A DNA stretch of 64,000 nt. Source: Streptomyces sp. NBC_00433 (lineage in GTDB: Bacteria > Actinomycetota > Actinomycetes > Streptomycetales > Streptomycetaceae). Both the position numbers and the translations under genes were made by a program. The notes under the pieces are model-generated. The model was not told the origin of the DNA, made no database searches, and saw nothing but the letters and a program-made list of their open reading frames with translations. Of this stretch, positions 33,333-42,190 are shown piece by piece (positions within the stretch are counted from its first letter, which is position 1; each line of letters opens with the position of its first letter). The stretch covers positions 2,356,001 to 2,420,000 of the forward strand of contig CP107926.1 in the NCBI GenBank assembly GCA_036015235.1, read 5' to 3'.

Positions 33333-35849
33333 CTAGGGCGAGGGACGGCGGGCCAGGTCGGCGGCGTAGTCGGAACCGAAACCCTGGCTTTCGCGGGTCC
33401 AGTTGTCTCCGGTGGACTGGTGGAATCCGAGCAGTCGGCTGATGACGACGGCGGGGAGCTCCGAGGCGATGTCCATCAGCGACGCGTGGCGTGCGAGCTG
33501 GGGCGGGACGCCGATCGCCTTCAGGCGCCGGCCGAGGGTGTGCGGGTCGATCGGCTGTCCGGGGTAGATGCTGTGGAACAGCCACTTGGGTTCCACGAGC
33601 GGGACAGTGGCCGCGCGACCGTTCCGGCGCTCGACGAGCTGGCGGATCAGGTCGTCCAGGGGCGCGGGAATCTCGGCGGGGACTCGCCCGAGCTTGAGAG
33701 CGAGGGTGTCGCCCCGGTCGACGACGTGCTCGGTGGTGAGGCGGCTGATGCGGCCGACGGGCTGGGCAAACAGCAGTAGGAGCAGACCGGCGGCACGGTC
33801 GGCGACCTGGAATTGGTCGTTGTGGACGAGGTGACGGACCAGGGCCCAGCGTTGGTCCTTGCCGATGATGCGCGCAGCAAAGTAGTTGCTGATGACCGGC
33901 GCGGTCAGCGGCCGACTGTGGCCACGTCTGCCGGCCCAAAGCAGGAATCCGCGGACCGTGGCACGGGTGGTGGGGCCGTCACTGAGCCAGGCGTCCACCT
34001 GGTCCTGGGTGCAGGTTCCCAGTGCGGCGCCGCCGTCGTGGAGCCATTCCAGCAGGCAGGCTACGTTACGGATCTCAACCCGGACGGTCTCGGCCTGGCC
34101 GTGGGTGACCAGCTGTCCGGCGGGCAGGCGGCGGAGTCTGCGCAGGGGCTGCCAGTTCGTGTAGTTGCGCAGGATCCTGCGCTCCTCGGCGGACGAGACG
34201 CGGGCGATAGTCTTGGCCAACCAACGTTCCAGTCGGGCCAGTTGCTCGTCCCGGGCGGGCAAGGTTCCTGCGGCGACCAGTGCGGCCCGCAAATACTCGA
34301 CAGTTGGTGCGGTGGCAAAGCGGTCGAGGATCCCGTGGGTGACCGGCCCGCGCTCGGTCGCCAGGGCCTGGAGGACGGCACGGCGGGCGGGAACCTTGTG
34401 AATCCAGTGCAACACGGTGCGGGGTGGCGGCTTCAGCAGCGCCTGGAAGACTGGTTCCAGTTCCGGACGCATGCGACCGGCCGGCGGGCTCAGCACGTCG
34501 CGCAGGTCGGCGGAGCGCGCGCAGGCGGCGCAGTGTCCGTGCCGGTGAAGCCGTTCGACGGACCCGCACCCGGTGCAGGGACGGTGGGCGGAGGGATGCT
34601 TGGCCCAGCAGGTCTGGCACAGGGGCTCGCCCTCGGGGGTCCGGCCGCTGGTGCGGAAGATCCCGCCGCAGCCGGCGCAGGGCTTGGGCTTGTTGCCGCA
34701 GTTTCCGCACAGCGGCTCGCCGGTGGCGGTGCGGTTGTTGACGCGCCGGTGCTTGCCGCAGCTGGCGCACACAGCTTCCTCGCGCTCCTTGGCGCTGCAG
34801 GGCAGGCACTTGGGGGCGTCGGTGGCAGCGAAGTAGCAGGGTCCCCGTTCACCGCAGGTCGCGCAGATGGCGGTGGGTATCTCCCGGCAGGCGGCGCAGA
34901 CTCCGCCGTCGTCGGTGCGCGACTTCCTGAAGCGCAGCGCGCCGCAGACACTGCACGGCCGGTGGTTGAAGGGGTCGTGCTGGCGGCAGGTGCCGCACAG
35001 AGGCTGGCCGTCGAACCTGCGGCCGCCGATCGGTCGCTCGCGCCGGCAGGCCGCGCAGGTCGCGATCTGGGTGTCGCGCCAGCACGGCCCGCAGCAGCGC
35101 AGGCCGTCACGCCGCTCTTTGAGGTTGGTGGTGCGCTGGCAGAACGGACACGAGGGGACGATTACGCCGTGGGCGCCGCGGTCGATCAGAGCGTGGGCGA
35201 GGGCGGAGATTTTGGGTGGCCCCTCGGCGCCGCGTCCGGTCAGCAGGCCAGGGGTGTCTTCCAGTATCCAAAGCAGCCGGAGCTGGCCAGGGCGGGTGGG
35301 TTCGACCGAGCGGACGGCCTGCTGTGCGGCATCGGGCGAGACGCCGAAGGGGCCGTCGGCGATGAGCTTGGCCAGTTCCTGGGCCGGGTCTGTGTCGCCC
35401 CATGGCGGATGGGCCCGGCAGCGGGGCCGGCCGGCGCGGTCGCGTCCGGCAAGCGTGGTGCTTCCGCAGATCACGCAGGGGTTGGCGCGCGCATTGCGGT
35501 GGTTGCTGCAGGCACCGCAGATGCGTGCGTCGTCGCCGAGGCCGGTGAGCGGACGCTCGCGCCCGCAGTCGCCACAGCAGGGCAGTACCAGCTTCTCGGC
35601 GCCGGCCTCGCGCAGCGCCCGGATGAGCCGTTCGATCGCGCGTGGTCCCTCGGGACGACCGGACGTCAGCAGGTCCGCTCTGTTCTGGAGTACTTCGGCG
35701 AGTGTCCGCAGTTGGGGTCGCTGGCGGAAGACCTTCTGGAGTACGGCGGCGACATCGATCCGCTCGCATCTGGGGTCGGCTGACCGGACGATCTCGCTGA
35801 TCACAGCCTCGGGCTCCGTAGCGAAGCGTGGCAGCTCTAGGTGGGGCAC
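33333..35849 (-). CDS. Multi-zinc-ribbon protein with recombinase-like C-terminus
   Basis: 838 aa. Residues about 90-470 hold more than ten CxxC pairs (e.g. CGDCGRE, CVICGS, CPFCQR, CAACRRE, CSVCGA, CATCGE, CASCGK, CAGCGG, CTGCGS), a long array of zinc ribbons. The last 250 residues resemble a tyrosine recombinase catalytic domain (LLLLFAQPVGRISRLTTEHV; ELPAVVISRLLGFHQSTG), but the nucleophile position is Trp (DNW), so catalysis is doubtful. GTG at 35849 follows GGAG by 6 bases. Next to an XRE regulator and a complete integrase, it may bind DNA ends or help target recombination. The long plus-strand ORF over it is a shadow. Confidence 0.8.
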   Translation of the reverse strand: MPHLELPRFATEPEAVISEIVRSADPRCERIDVAAVLQKVFRQRPQLRTLAEVLQNRADLLTSGRPEGPRAIERLIRALREAGAEKLVLPCCGDCGRERPLTGLGDDARICGACSNHRNARANPCVICGSTTLAGRDRAGRPRCRAHPPWGDTDPAQELAKLIADGPFGVSPDAAQQAVRSVEPTRPGQLRLLWILEDTPGLLTGRGAEGPPKISALAHALIDRGAHGVIVPSCPFCQRTTNLKERRDGLRCCGPCWRDTQIATCAACRRERPIGGRRFDGQPLCGTCRQHDPFNHRPCSVCGALRFRKSRTDDGGVCAACREIPTAICATCGERGPCYFAATDAPKCLPCSAKEREEAVCASCGKHRRVNNRTATGEPLCGNCGNKPKPCAGCGGIFRTSGRTPEGEPLCQTCWAKHPSAHRPCTGCGSVERLHRHGHCAACARSADLRDVLSPPAGRMRPELEPVFQALLKPPPRTVLHWIHKVPARRAVLQALATERGPVTHGILDRFATAPTVEYLRAALVAAGTLPARDEQLARLERWLAKTIARVSSAEERRILRNYTNWQPLRRLRRLPAGQLVTHGQAETVRVEIRNVACLLEWLHDGGAALGTCTQDQVDAWLSDGPTTRATVRGFLLWAGRRGHSRPLTAPVISNYFAARIIGKDQRWALVRHLVHNDQFQVADRAAGLLLLLFAQPVGRISRLTTEHVVDRGDTLALKLGRVPAEIPAPLDDLIRQLVERRNGRAATVPLVEPKWLFHSIYPGQPIDPHTLGRRLKAIGVPPQLARHASLMDIASELPAVVISRLLGFHQSTGDNWTRESQGFGSDYAADLARRPSP

Positions 35850-35858
35850 GACGGGCTC

Positions 35859-36203
35859 CTATTCGGGCACGATCCGGGCCCGCTTGGGCCGGAAGTCGCC
35901 GAGCCCGTTGTCCTTCCCGGGCTCCGGTCCACCGCCAGCCGCGGCGCTGTGACGGCGTCGCGTACCGGCCGCCGCGACGGGCTCGATGAGCTCGTCCATG
36001 CTGCAGCCCAGGATGTCGACCAGGGCCATGAGGGTCTTCAGGCTCAACCGCTCAGGCCGTTCCACCACCAGGCGGTAGGTCTGGCTGGGCGACAGGTCGA
36101 TGCCGCGTTCGGCCAGCAGGGGGCGCAGGTCGGTGGTTGAGAACATTCCGCGGGTGGCCATCACCTCCCGCAGATGCCAGCGGTAGTCCAGCCTCGGCGT
36201 CAC
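35859..36203 (-). CDS. XRE-family (Cro/CI-type) regulator
   Basis: 114 aa. A Cro/CI helix-turn-helix at residues about 8-75 (LREVMATRGMFSTTDLRPLL, LSPSQTYRLVVERPERLSLK, LMALVDILGCSMDELIE). The basic C-terminus is probably flexible. GTG at 36203 has GGGAGA upstream. It sits between integrase and zinc-ribbon genes, 9 bases from each or so, in one operon, so it likely controls integration or excision; the palindrome at 37352-37364 is a candidate operator. Confidence 0.82.
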   Translation of the reverse strand: MTPRLDYRWHLREVMATRGMFSTTDLRPLLAERGIDLSPSQTYRLVVERPERLSLKTLMALVDILGCSMDELIEPVAAAGTRRRHSAAAGGGPEPGKDNGLGDFRPKRARIVPE

Positions 36204-36212
36204 ATCGTCTCC

Positions 36213-37352
36213 CTACTGTCCGCCCTGGAGGGCGCTGTCCAAGACCTTGCGCATCATCGTGTTCATGAAGTCCCCGCTCACTCCGGTATAGAGCGCGGTC
36301 GTGGAGGCGTAGCGGTGGCCGACCTGCCGCTGGACGAATGCCGGGGCCGCGCCGTCCTCGATCTGGTGGGTCACGTGGCTGTGCCGAAGGCAGTGCGGGA
36401 CCAGGGCCTTGTCCAGGCCCAGCGCGTCACGGTAGGTCGCGAACCGGTCCTCGATCTCGCGGGCCTGCAGACGCCCGCCGCGTTCGGTCAGCCACAGCGC
36501 CGACTGTTCGGGGGCAGCCGCGTAGCGGGGCCGGGCGTTGAGCACGTAGTCCTCGACCGCTTCCACTGCCCAGGGCATGACGCTGAGCGTCGTGCGTCGG
36601 CGCGGTGGCGAACCCTTGGTCCGTTTGCCGTAACGCACGTGCAGCGAACCGAAGTTGCCCAGCTCCGGGGCTTTCGGGTTGCGGTAGAAGTCGGTGATGT
36701 CCAGCCGGGAGGTCTCGGTGCAGCGTGTGCCCCAGCCGTACATCAGCTTGAACACGGTGGCGTCCCGGTAGGCCGCGAGTGCTCCCTTGCGCCCTAGCCT
36801 GATCGACCGGTTGACCTGGGCGTCCGCGTGGTCGAGGAAGAGCTGGATCTCCTCGCGCGTCATCGGTCGCCGCTCGGCGCCGCCTTCGTAGTCGGACAGG
36901 TGCGCGGCGGTGTTCCACTCGTGGCAGATCTGCACCGGGTGGACCCCGAAGCGGGTTTCGCACTCGGCCGGCCACTGGTAGTGCGGCGAGGTGATGTAGT
37001 CGCAGAACATCCGGATCGCGCTCTGGTAGCTGCGGATCGTCGACTCCGCCCGCTTCAACTCGGCGATCAGGTACGTCATCCACTCGTCGAGATCGGAAGC
37101 CGACCACTGCCACGGATAGGCGTTGGTGTACTCGGCGAAGCGCCGCACCACGCTCTGCCGGTCACTGATCGTGTCCGGCTGCAGTCGGCGCCCGCCGCGC
37201 TGCTGGCGTCCCCAGCCTTCGGTCATCGCCTCGAAGACCGCGTCCTCGGGATGCAGCAAAGACACGCCCTGGAGCAGCACGAGCTGCGCTGAAGCCTCCC
37301 GCAGTTCCGCTCCGAGCACCCTTCCACTCCCTCCACTAGCCGCGCGAATCAT
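36213..37352 (-). CDS. int: Tyrosine site-specific integrase
   Basis: 379 aa from ATG 37352; GTG at 37319 (VLGAELREA), after a GGAAGG-type site, is also possible. The N-terminal SAM-like core-binding domain spans about residues 40-140 (ISDRQSVVRRFAEYTNAYPW). The catalytic domain has Arg (YGWGTRCTETSRLDI), Lys (GKRTKGSPPRRRT), H-x-x-R (HCLRHSHVTH), His (VGHRYAST) and the Tyr nucleophile (TALYTGVSGDF), all present. It should integrate or excise the island or the whole element. It is the first gene of the trio. Confidence 0.9.
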   Translation of the reverse strand: MIRAASGGSGRVLGAELREASAQLVLLQGVSLLHPEDAVFEAMTEGWGRQQRGGRRLQPDTISDRQSVVRRFAEYTNAYPWQWSASDLDEWMTYLIAELKRAESTIRSYQSAIRMFCDYITSPHYQWPAECETRFGVHPVQICHEWNTAAHLSDYEGGAERRPMTREEIQLFLDHADAQVNRSIRLGRKGALAAYRDATVFKLMYGWGTRCTETSRLDITDFYRNPKAPELGNFGSLHVRYGKRTKGSPPRRRTTLSVMPWAVEAVEDYVLNARPRYAAAPEQSALWLTERGGRLQAREIEDRFATYRDALGLDKALVPHCLRHSHVTHQIEDGAAPAFVQRQVGHRYASTTALYTGVSGDFMNTMMRKVLDSALQGGQ

Positions 37353-37364
37353 GCATCAGATGCA
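37352..37364. promoter_or_regulatory. Perfect 13-bp palindrome at the integrase start
   Basis: TGCATC, one base, GATGCA, overlapping the presumed integrase start on the minus strand. Candidate operator for the XRE regulator of the trio, or part of an attachment site. No other copy was seen by eye. Confidence 0.5.
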
Positions 37365-37420
37365 CTCGCGTGCGCAACATCCCAGGCCACCGGCCTCAAC
37401 TTCGAAGAGAGGTACTCGGC

Positions 37421-37975
37421 ATGAAGCCGCAAAACACCAGCCCAACCAAAACCGGATCACGCATCCAACGCAATTCCCCGGGGTCCCGTACGACCTGGAT
37501 CGTTGATCATCAGTGTGGCCACCGGATCGAACACGACCTGTCCACCCGGAGGGCCGACGAGCGCGCCGGATACGCCCGCTGGCTGGAAGCCCGGGACTGC
37601 ACCGACTGCTGGCGCACCGCACATCAGGCCGACGCCGCCACCACGCAGGAATGGCTCGCCAGCCGCCGGGAGCAGGAACAAGCAGACGCCGGCGCGTGGG
37701 CGGCCCAGTACGACATGCCGCCCCTGAGCGGATCCGACAAGGCCGTAGCCTGGGGCGCGCGCTGCCGCCACCAGCTCGTCACCGCCGCCTATCAGGCCCT
37801 GGTCGCCGAAGGCGAACTCGGCGAGCAGCAGTGGGCCGCGGTCGAAGAGGCCGCGCGGCTGGTCGACCGGGCCGGCTGGTGGATCGACCAGAGGGACGCC
37901 GAAGCCGGCGATCTGCCCGAGCTGCTGGCAGCCGCCACCGACGCCGACCGCACCACCGAAAACCCCTACCGCTGA
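37421..37975 (+). CDS. Small Cys/His protein, putative zinc-binding
   Basis: 184 aa. ATG at 37421 follows GAGAGG by 8 bases. The first conserved block is HQCGHRIEHDLSTRRADERA then RDCTDCWRT, a CGH...CxxC arrangement that could bind zinc. The rest is helical (AVAWGARCRHQLVTAAYQAL, WAAVEEAARLVDRAGWWIDQ). I have seen the N-terminal pattern in Streptomyces element proteins of unknown function. It restarts the plus-strand cluster after the island. Confidence 0.7.
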   Translation: MKPQNTSPTKTGSRIQRNSPGSRTTWIVDHQCGHRIEHDLSTRRADERAGYARWLEARDCTDCWRTAHQADAATTQEWLASRREQEQADAGAWAAQYDMPPLSGSDKAVAWGARCRHQLVTAAYQALVAEGELGEQQWAAVEEAARLVDRAGWWIDQRDAEAGDLPELLAAATDADRTTENPYR

Positions 37976-38006
37976 CCCGCGCCCCACGCACGCCGAAGGA
38001 GTACCG

Positions 38007-38426
38007 CTGACTTCGTTTCCCTCCCCGCCGCGCCCGCCGGCGGACACCACCACCCCCGAACGCAACATCACCCACCAGCACTTCACACCCGGCGACCAGG
38101 TCGCGATCATCAAGGGCGCATTCAAGGGCGAGCTGGTCGGCGAGGAGATGACCGTCGTCGCATCCTCCTGGCACACCCCCACCGATGAGGACGGGTGGCG
38201 GCTGCGCAATCCGCGCGGGGGCGAGCACTCCTACGTCACCGCCCACCCCCGCTACATGATCCACACCGGCCGGTACTGCCCGGACTGCACCGGCTTCTTC
38301 CGCGCGCTGTCCGACGCCCTCCTCCCGCGGATGCCGGACACCGAAAGGTCCGTGGACGGCGGCTGGTACTACCAGACCGCGCTAGACCAGCTCGTCCACA
38401 CCGCCGACCTCGGCAGCAGCCGGTGA
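38007..38426 (+). CDS. KOW/SH3-like small protein, CTG start
   Basis: 139 aa. AAGGAG at 37996-38001 stands 5 bases before CTG at 38007. The first canonical start, ATG 38148, would remove the most conserved-looking part (FTPGDQVAIIKGAFKGELVG), which resembles a KOW/SH3-like barrel. A CPDC pair (YCPDCTGFF) follows. GTGA overlap with the next gene. Function unknown. Confidence 0.65.
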   Translation: MTSFPSPPRPPADTTTPERNITHQHFTPGDQVAIIKGAFKGELVGEEMTVVASSWHTPTDEDGWRLRNPRGGEHSYVTAHPRYMIHTGRYCPDCTGFFRALSDALLPRMPDTERSVDGGWYYQTALDQLVHTADLGSSR

Positions 38427-39214
38427 CCGTACACATGACCGTCGCAGCCCGGGCGGCGAAGCTCGACGCGCTGCGCGCCGCAGCCAGGCGCAGGATCACC
38501 GAGGGCGAGGACTGGGTCGGCCCGCTCAACCGCGGGCTGCGGCTGACCGGCGCGACGTGGCAGGAATCCGCCCAGGTGTGCAGCAACGCCGTCTGGCACG
38601 CCCGCCGCACCGGCCGCGACACGCTCAAAGACCTGGAACACCGCCCCGTACCGGGCGCCGACATGTCCGCGCCTCAGCACCGGACCTGGTGGCACCTCTA
38701 CCTCACCGCGCACCAGTTCGACTTCCGCTGCCAGGCGATCCGCACCGTCTTCCAGGCCCTCGACCCGCCCGGCGCCGAGCACGCCGACCCCTACATCCGC
38801 GCCCACGACGTCTTCGCCGTCCTGGGCAGGTCCCAGCCGGCCGGGCTCTGCATGCTCGACGACCTGCTCTCCGAAGACGACGCCGCCCAGTCCCGGGAAG
38901 TGCTGCACGTGGTGCTCCAGGGCCTGCGGCTCGGGCACCTGCTGCCCGGCCGCGCGGAAAGGATCCTCCACCTCACCGGGCTCCCGTCCCTTTCTCGGAC
39001 TGCGGAGCCGGTCGCGCTGATGCGCACCGCCGGCGCACTGCGCCAGCTCGGCCGCCACCGGGAAGCGCTCGGCGTGATCGACGACGCCATCGAAGCGCTA
39101 CCCGCGGGTGATCCAGCCGTCCACGCCGACCTGGTCCGCGAACGCACCCTGATCACCGCCCTCCTCGACATCGCCCCGCTCACCGCCCCCGGTCGGCGAG
39201 GTGGCACCGCGTGA
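38423..39214 (+). CDS. Hypothetical protein, 263 aa
   Basis: GTG at 38423 overlaps the previous stop (GTGA). All-helical: ARAAKLDALRAAARRRITEG, WHLYLTAHQFDFRCQAIRTV, and near the end a TPR-like pair (LMRTAGALRQLGRHREALGV, IDDAIEALPAGDPAVHADLV). No catalytic motif. Overlaps the small ORF at 39211. Confidence 0.62.
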   Translation: MTVHMTVAARAAKLDALRAAARRRITEGEDWVGPLNRGLRLTGATWQESAQVCSNAVWHARRTGRDTLKDLEHRPVPGADMSAPQHRTWWHLYLTAHQFDFRCQAIRTVFQALDPPGAEHADPYIRAHDVFAVLGRSQPAGLCMLDDLLSEDDAAQSREVLHVVLQGLRLGHLLPGRAERILHLTGLPSLSRTAEPVALMRTAGALRQLGRHREALGVIDDAIEALPAGDPAVHADLVRERTLITALLDIAPLTAPGRRGGTA

Positions 39215-39330
39215 TCCTGCGGGTGCACCCTCGGGGCGACGACGCCGATGACGCCGAACAGGCGGCGCTTGCCGCCATCACAGCCTGGCACGTGGGCATT
39301 ACCGCCCCGACTGAACACCAGCCCGCATAG
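39211..39330 (+). CDS. Small ORF, 39 aa
   Basis: GTG at 39211 overlaps the previous stop (GTGA) and opens a 39-residue frame (VILRVHPRGDDADDAEQAAL). The coupled start makes translation plausible, but it is short, unrecognised, and may be the start of a decayed gene. Confidence 0.4.
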   Translation: MILRVHPRGDDADDAEQAALAAITAWHVGITAPTEHQPA

Positions 39331-39376
39331 CACCGGCCGACCCCGGCCACTGATCCGCATTGAAAGGTCCCGCCCC

Positions 39377-40651
39377 CTGCACGTTCTCGTCCTCGCCACC
39401 GGCAACCCCACCATGGAGACCGCTCTCCTGGCAGCCGGGCACACCGTCACCCTCCTCACCCCCGCCCCGGGCCCCGCCCACCCGCCGCCCGGTGTCCACG
39501 CCGTTCACACCGTCCGACACTGGGACGACCTGGACGCCCTCACCGCCCTGGAACCGTCCCTGCCAACGGTCGGCGCGGTCGCCACGATCGACGAGCAGTG
39601 CATCGTCGCCGCCGCCCACCTGCGCCACCTGCGGGGCCTGCCCGGCCTGAGTGTGAACGCCGCGTACCGGTACACCGACAAGCACCTGATGAAGACCGCC
39701 CTCGCCGCGGCCGGGCTGCCGGTCGCCGCCCACCGGCTGGTCCACCACGCCGACGAGATCCCGGCCGCCGCCAAGGTTCTGGGCTGGCCCGTCATCGTCA
39801 AGCCCCGCGCCGGCGCCGCCACCTGGAACACCTTCGTCGTCCGCAACGAACACCACCTGGGCGAACTCCTCACGGCGGGCGCGTTCGACTCCCGCGTTCC
39901 CGACATCACCGGGCGCTTTCACGCCGGCCACGCCCTGGACTCCCTGCACGAAGCCGCCGACGGCTTCCTCGTCGAGCACTTCCTGGACCTGTCCGACGAA
40001 TCCTTCGTCGACCTGTACGCCCACCACGGAGAAGTCCTGCTGGCGGCCCTCGGCCGCTACGACCAGCCGCTGCTGCGCACCGTCGGATCCGCCTCCTACG
40101 ACACCGTCCTGCCCCCCGACCACCCCGAAGCCCCCGCGATCACCGACCTCGCCCGCCGCGCCGCCGCCGCACTCGGCCCCCAGACCGGCGCCGTGCACTG
40201 CGAGATCCTGCGCACCACCGACGGCCGGCTCCACGTCGGAGAAGCCGCCGCCCGCCCCGGCGGCGACTGCATCACCGAACTCACCGGCCTGATGTACGGC
40301 TTCGACGTCCCCGCAACACTCGCCGCCCTCGCCACCGGCAAGCGGCCCGACCTGCCCACGGAGCCCCGGCACCCGGCCCTGATCGCCGTCATGATCGCCG
40401 CACCGCCCGGCACCGTCACCCACACCGCCACCGCGGAAACCATCGAGAAGCGCCCCGGTGTTCTGGCCGCGACCGTCAACCTCCGCCCCGGCGAACAGGT
40501 CCCGGCCACCGCCGGGACCGTCACCGGAGCCGGCCGCATCCTCTACCGCCCCAACGACCTCACCCGGCTCGACCGGGAGGTCGCCGACCTGCGCGCCGCC
40601 CTCGACATCCACGTCACACCAGCCCCCGCGGCTGCCGCGTCCGAGCACTGA
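39377..40651 (+). CDS. ATP-grasp ligase within the conjugation cluster, CTG start
   Basis: 424 aa. AAAGG at 39363-39367 stands 9 bases before CTG at 39377, giving LHVLVLATGNPTMETALLAA, the usual first strand of the pre-ATP-grasp domain. The nearest ATG (39413) would remove that strand. ATP-binding parts: DKHLMKTALAAAGLPV, GWPVIVKPRAGA, VEHFLDLSDESFVDLY, and VHCEILRTTDGRLHVGEAAA. It resembles carboxylate-amine ligases of the biotin carboxylase/CarB type. No transporter or other biosynthetic gene is adjacent, so its substrate is unknown; modification of a peptide or surface component is possible. Confidence 0.8.
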   Translation: MHVLVLATGNPTMETALLAAGHTVTLLTPAPGPAHPPPGVHAVHTVRHWDDLDALTALEPSLPTVGAVATIDEQCIVAAAHLRHLRGLPGLSVNAAYRYTDKHLMKTALAAAGLPVAAHRLVHHADEIPAAAKVLGWPVIVKPRAGAATWNTFVVRNEHHLGELLTAGAFDSRVPDITGRFHAGHALDSLHEAADGFLVEHFLDLSDESFVDLYAHHGEVLLAALGRYDQPLLRTVGSASYDTVLPPDHPEAPAITDLARRAAAALGPQTGAVHCEILRTTDGRLHVGEAAARPGGDCITELTGLMYGFDVPATLAALATGKRPDLPTEPRHPALIAVMIAAPPGTVTHTATAETIEKRPGVLAATVNLRPGEQVPATAGTVTGAGRILYRPNDLTRLDREVADLRAALDIHVTPAPAAAASEH

Positions 40652-40653
40652 GA

Positions 40654-40674
40654 CCGTCCACAGGTTCATCCACA
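40654..40674 (+). other. Two DnaA-box-like 9-mers
   Basis: CCGTCCACA (40654-40662) and TCATCCACA (40666-40674), 12 bases apart start to start. Both fit a Streptomyces DnaA-box pattern (YYNTCCACA). Only two are present in a 137-base intergenic gap, so this may be a minor origin or regulatory site, or chance. Confidence 0.3.
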
Positions 40675-40788
40675 GGCTGTGATCAACCGTTCAGACATGC
40701 CGCCCCAAGTCCGTTGTTCCGAAGGAGAGTTCAAGAAGGTTCGCTGACCGGCCGCCCCGTTCCGTCCACTCCACCGAAAGGAGCGCCT

Positions 40789-41136
40789 CTGCCGTCAGGC
40801 ACCTTCACCGTTGATTTCGCCCACGATGCCGCGCGTCAGATCGACCGGCTCGCCGAACACCTCGCGGCGGCCGGTCCCGACGAAACCCGCCAGATCCTCC
40901 GCGACACGGCCACCGCAGAGGAGGGTGTCCTGGGCCGGGTCGTGATGCTGCTGGCCACCGCCTTCTACCGGGCCCAGCACCACGGTGACCCCCACGCCGG
41001 CGTCTATGGGCAGGCCGCTAACGACCTGCACGACCTCGTCCTTCGCCTGGACGCCGAACTGAACCCGGCACCTGCGCCCCCGGCGGCACAGCCCGCCCCG
41101 GCCGGCACACCGGCACCGGCGAGGCAGACACGATGA
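40789..41136 (+). CDS. Helical-domain family protein, CTG start
   Basis: 115 aa. AAAGGAG at 40777-40783 stands 5 bases before CTG at 40789. It consists almost wholly of the cluster's helical domain (ARQIDRLAEHLAAAGPDETR, EEGVLGRVVMLLATAFYRAQ, YGQAANDLHDLVLRLDAEL) plus a Pro/Ala tail ending QTR. ATGA overlap with the following DUF317 gene: helical-domain and DUF317 genes alternate here. Confidence 0.65.
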   Translation: MPSGTFTVDFAHDAARQIDRLAEHLAAAGPDETRQILRDTATAEEGVLGRVVMLLATAFYRAQHHGDPHAGVYGQAANDLHDLVLRLDAELNPAPAPPAAQPAPAGTPAPARQTR

Positions 41137-42017
41137 GCCGGCGGCAACCGCGCTGGGGACCGGCCGTTGTCGGCGAAGTCCCCCAGCAGCACTACCTGGT
41201 GCGGCCCCGGCACCTGGCCGGCGGCGGAGACCTCATCCACATCACGGGCTACCTGGCCGGGGCGGGCTGGAAGAACCGCACCGACACGTCCGGCTCGCCG
41301 CTCTGCTTCGAAAGCCCCGACACGTCCGTGCGGGTCGGCTACCACTCCCGCACCAGCCCGCCGATGTGGGTCATCTCCGGCAACCCGCCCGGCCGGCCCG
41401 CCTGGAACGCCACCCTCGGCGCCGCGGTCCCGGTGGAGATCCTCGCCGGCCTGACCGATGCCCTCGCCGGCCCCCGCCCCGCCCACGCACCCGACGTCCT
41501 CGGCCAGGCCACCGCCCGCGGGTGGAAGCCCGGCAAGGGTGAGCACCCCGGCGCCGAGCATCCCGACGGCACCGCGAGCCTGCAGTACCGCCGCGAAGGC
41601 GACACCGCGATGTGGTGGGCCACAGCCCAGACACCGGCAACTGACGGCCACAGTATTCCGCTGTGGACGGCCGGTTTCTCCGAGCACACCCCACTGCACG
41701 CCGTGGAAGCATTCGCCGCCACCCTCGCCGACCCCCAGCCGGTCCTGCGCCCGCCGGGCCGGATCCCCTTCGCCACCGCCCCGCACACCGCGACCACCGC
41801 GTACGCGGTGCTGCCCTCCCAGCTCGCCGCCTGGCGCCAGACCCGTACCGCCGCAGGGCGCGCGGCGGCCTGGGCCCGCTCCGCCCGCACGTTCACCGCC
41901 CACCTGCGCCCCCGCCCAGCACGGATCCTTCAGACAGTTCCGCTGCCGCCACGTCCCACCCCACCACCACGCCCGGCCGTCCCGCCGCGCCCTGCTCACC
42001 CGCCAAGGAGCCGATGA
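41133..42017 (+). CDS. SPDY/DUF317-family protein
   Basis: 294 aa, ATG at 41133 in an ATGA overlap. First unit: LVRPRHLAGGGD, the name-giving SPDTSVRVGYHS, and VPVEILAGLTDAL. Second unit: ATARGWKPGKGEHPG, ending HTPLHAVEAFAATL. Long Pro-rich tail ending PRSR. Two-domain DUF317 protein of the common Streptomyces type; function unknown. Confidence 0.85.
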   Translation: MSRRQPRWGPAVVGEVPQQHYLVRPRHLAGGGDLIHITGYLAGAGWKNRTDTSGSPLCFESPDTSVRVGYHSRTSPPMWVISGNPPGRPAWNATLGAAVPVEILAGLTDALAGPRPAHAPDVLGQATARGWKPGKGEHPGAEHPDGTASLQYRREGDTAMWWATAQTPATDGHSIPLWTAGFSEHTPLHAVEAFAATLADPQPVLRPPGRIPFATAPHTATTAYAVLPSQLAAWRQTRTAAGRAAAWARSARTFTAHLRPRPARILQTVPLPPRPTPPPRPAVPPRPAHPPRSR

Positions 42018-42190
42018 CCCAGCCCCACCACCCCGAAATTCGGGCGTCGGTCCAGCGTCGGCCTCGCGCCCGCATCACCCCGCTGGCCCTGCTGCGCGCC
42101 CGCGCCCACCGCCACACCACCCAACCCCCACCCCGGCTCCGGCTCCGGCTCCGGCCGCGGCCGCGGCCTGGACGCGAGGAGGACCGGTGA
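42014..42190 (+). CDS. Small basic ORF, 58 aa
   Basis: ATG at 42014 overlaps the previous stop (ATGA) and its own stop overlaps the next GTG (GTGA), so it sits inside a coupled chain, the main argument for translation. Composition is Arg/Pro/His-rich (MTQPHHPEIRASVQRRPRAR). No recognisable domain. Confidence 0.45.
   Translation: MTQPHHPEIRASVQRRPRARITPLALLRARAHRHTTQPPPRLRLRLRPRPRPGREEDR

Noticed and set aside
33813..35783. 656-codon plus-strand ORF
   Set aside because: Antisense to the zinc-ribbon protein, which shows more than ten CxxC pairs; the ORF has no motif.
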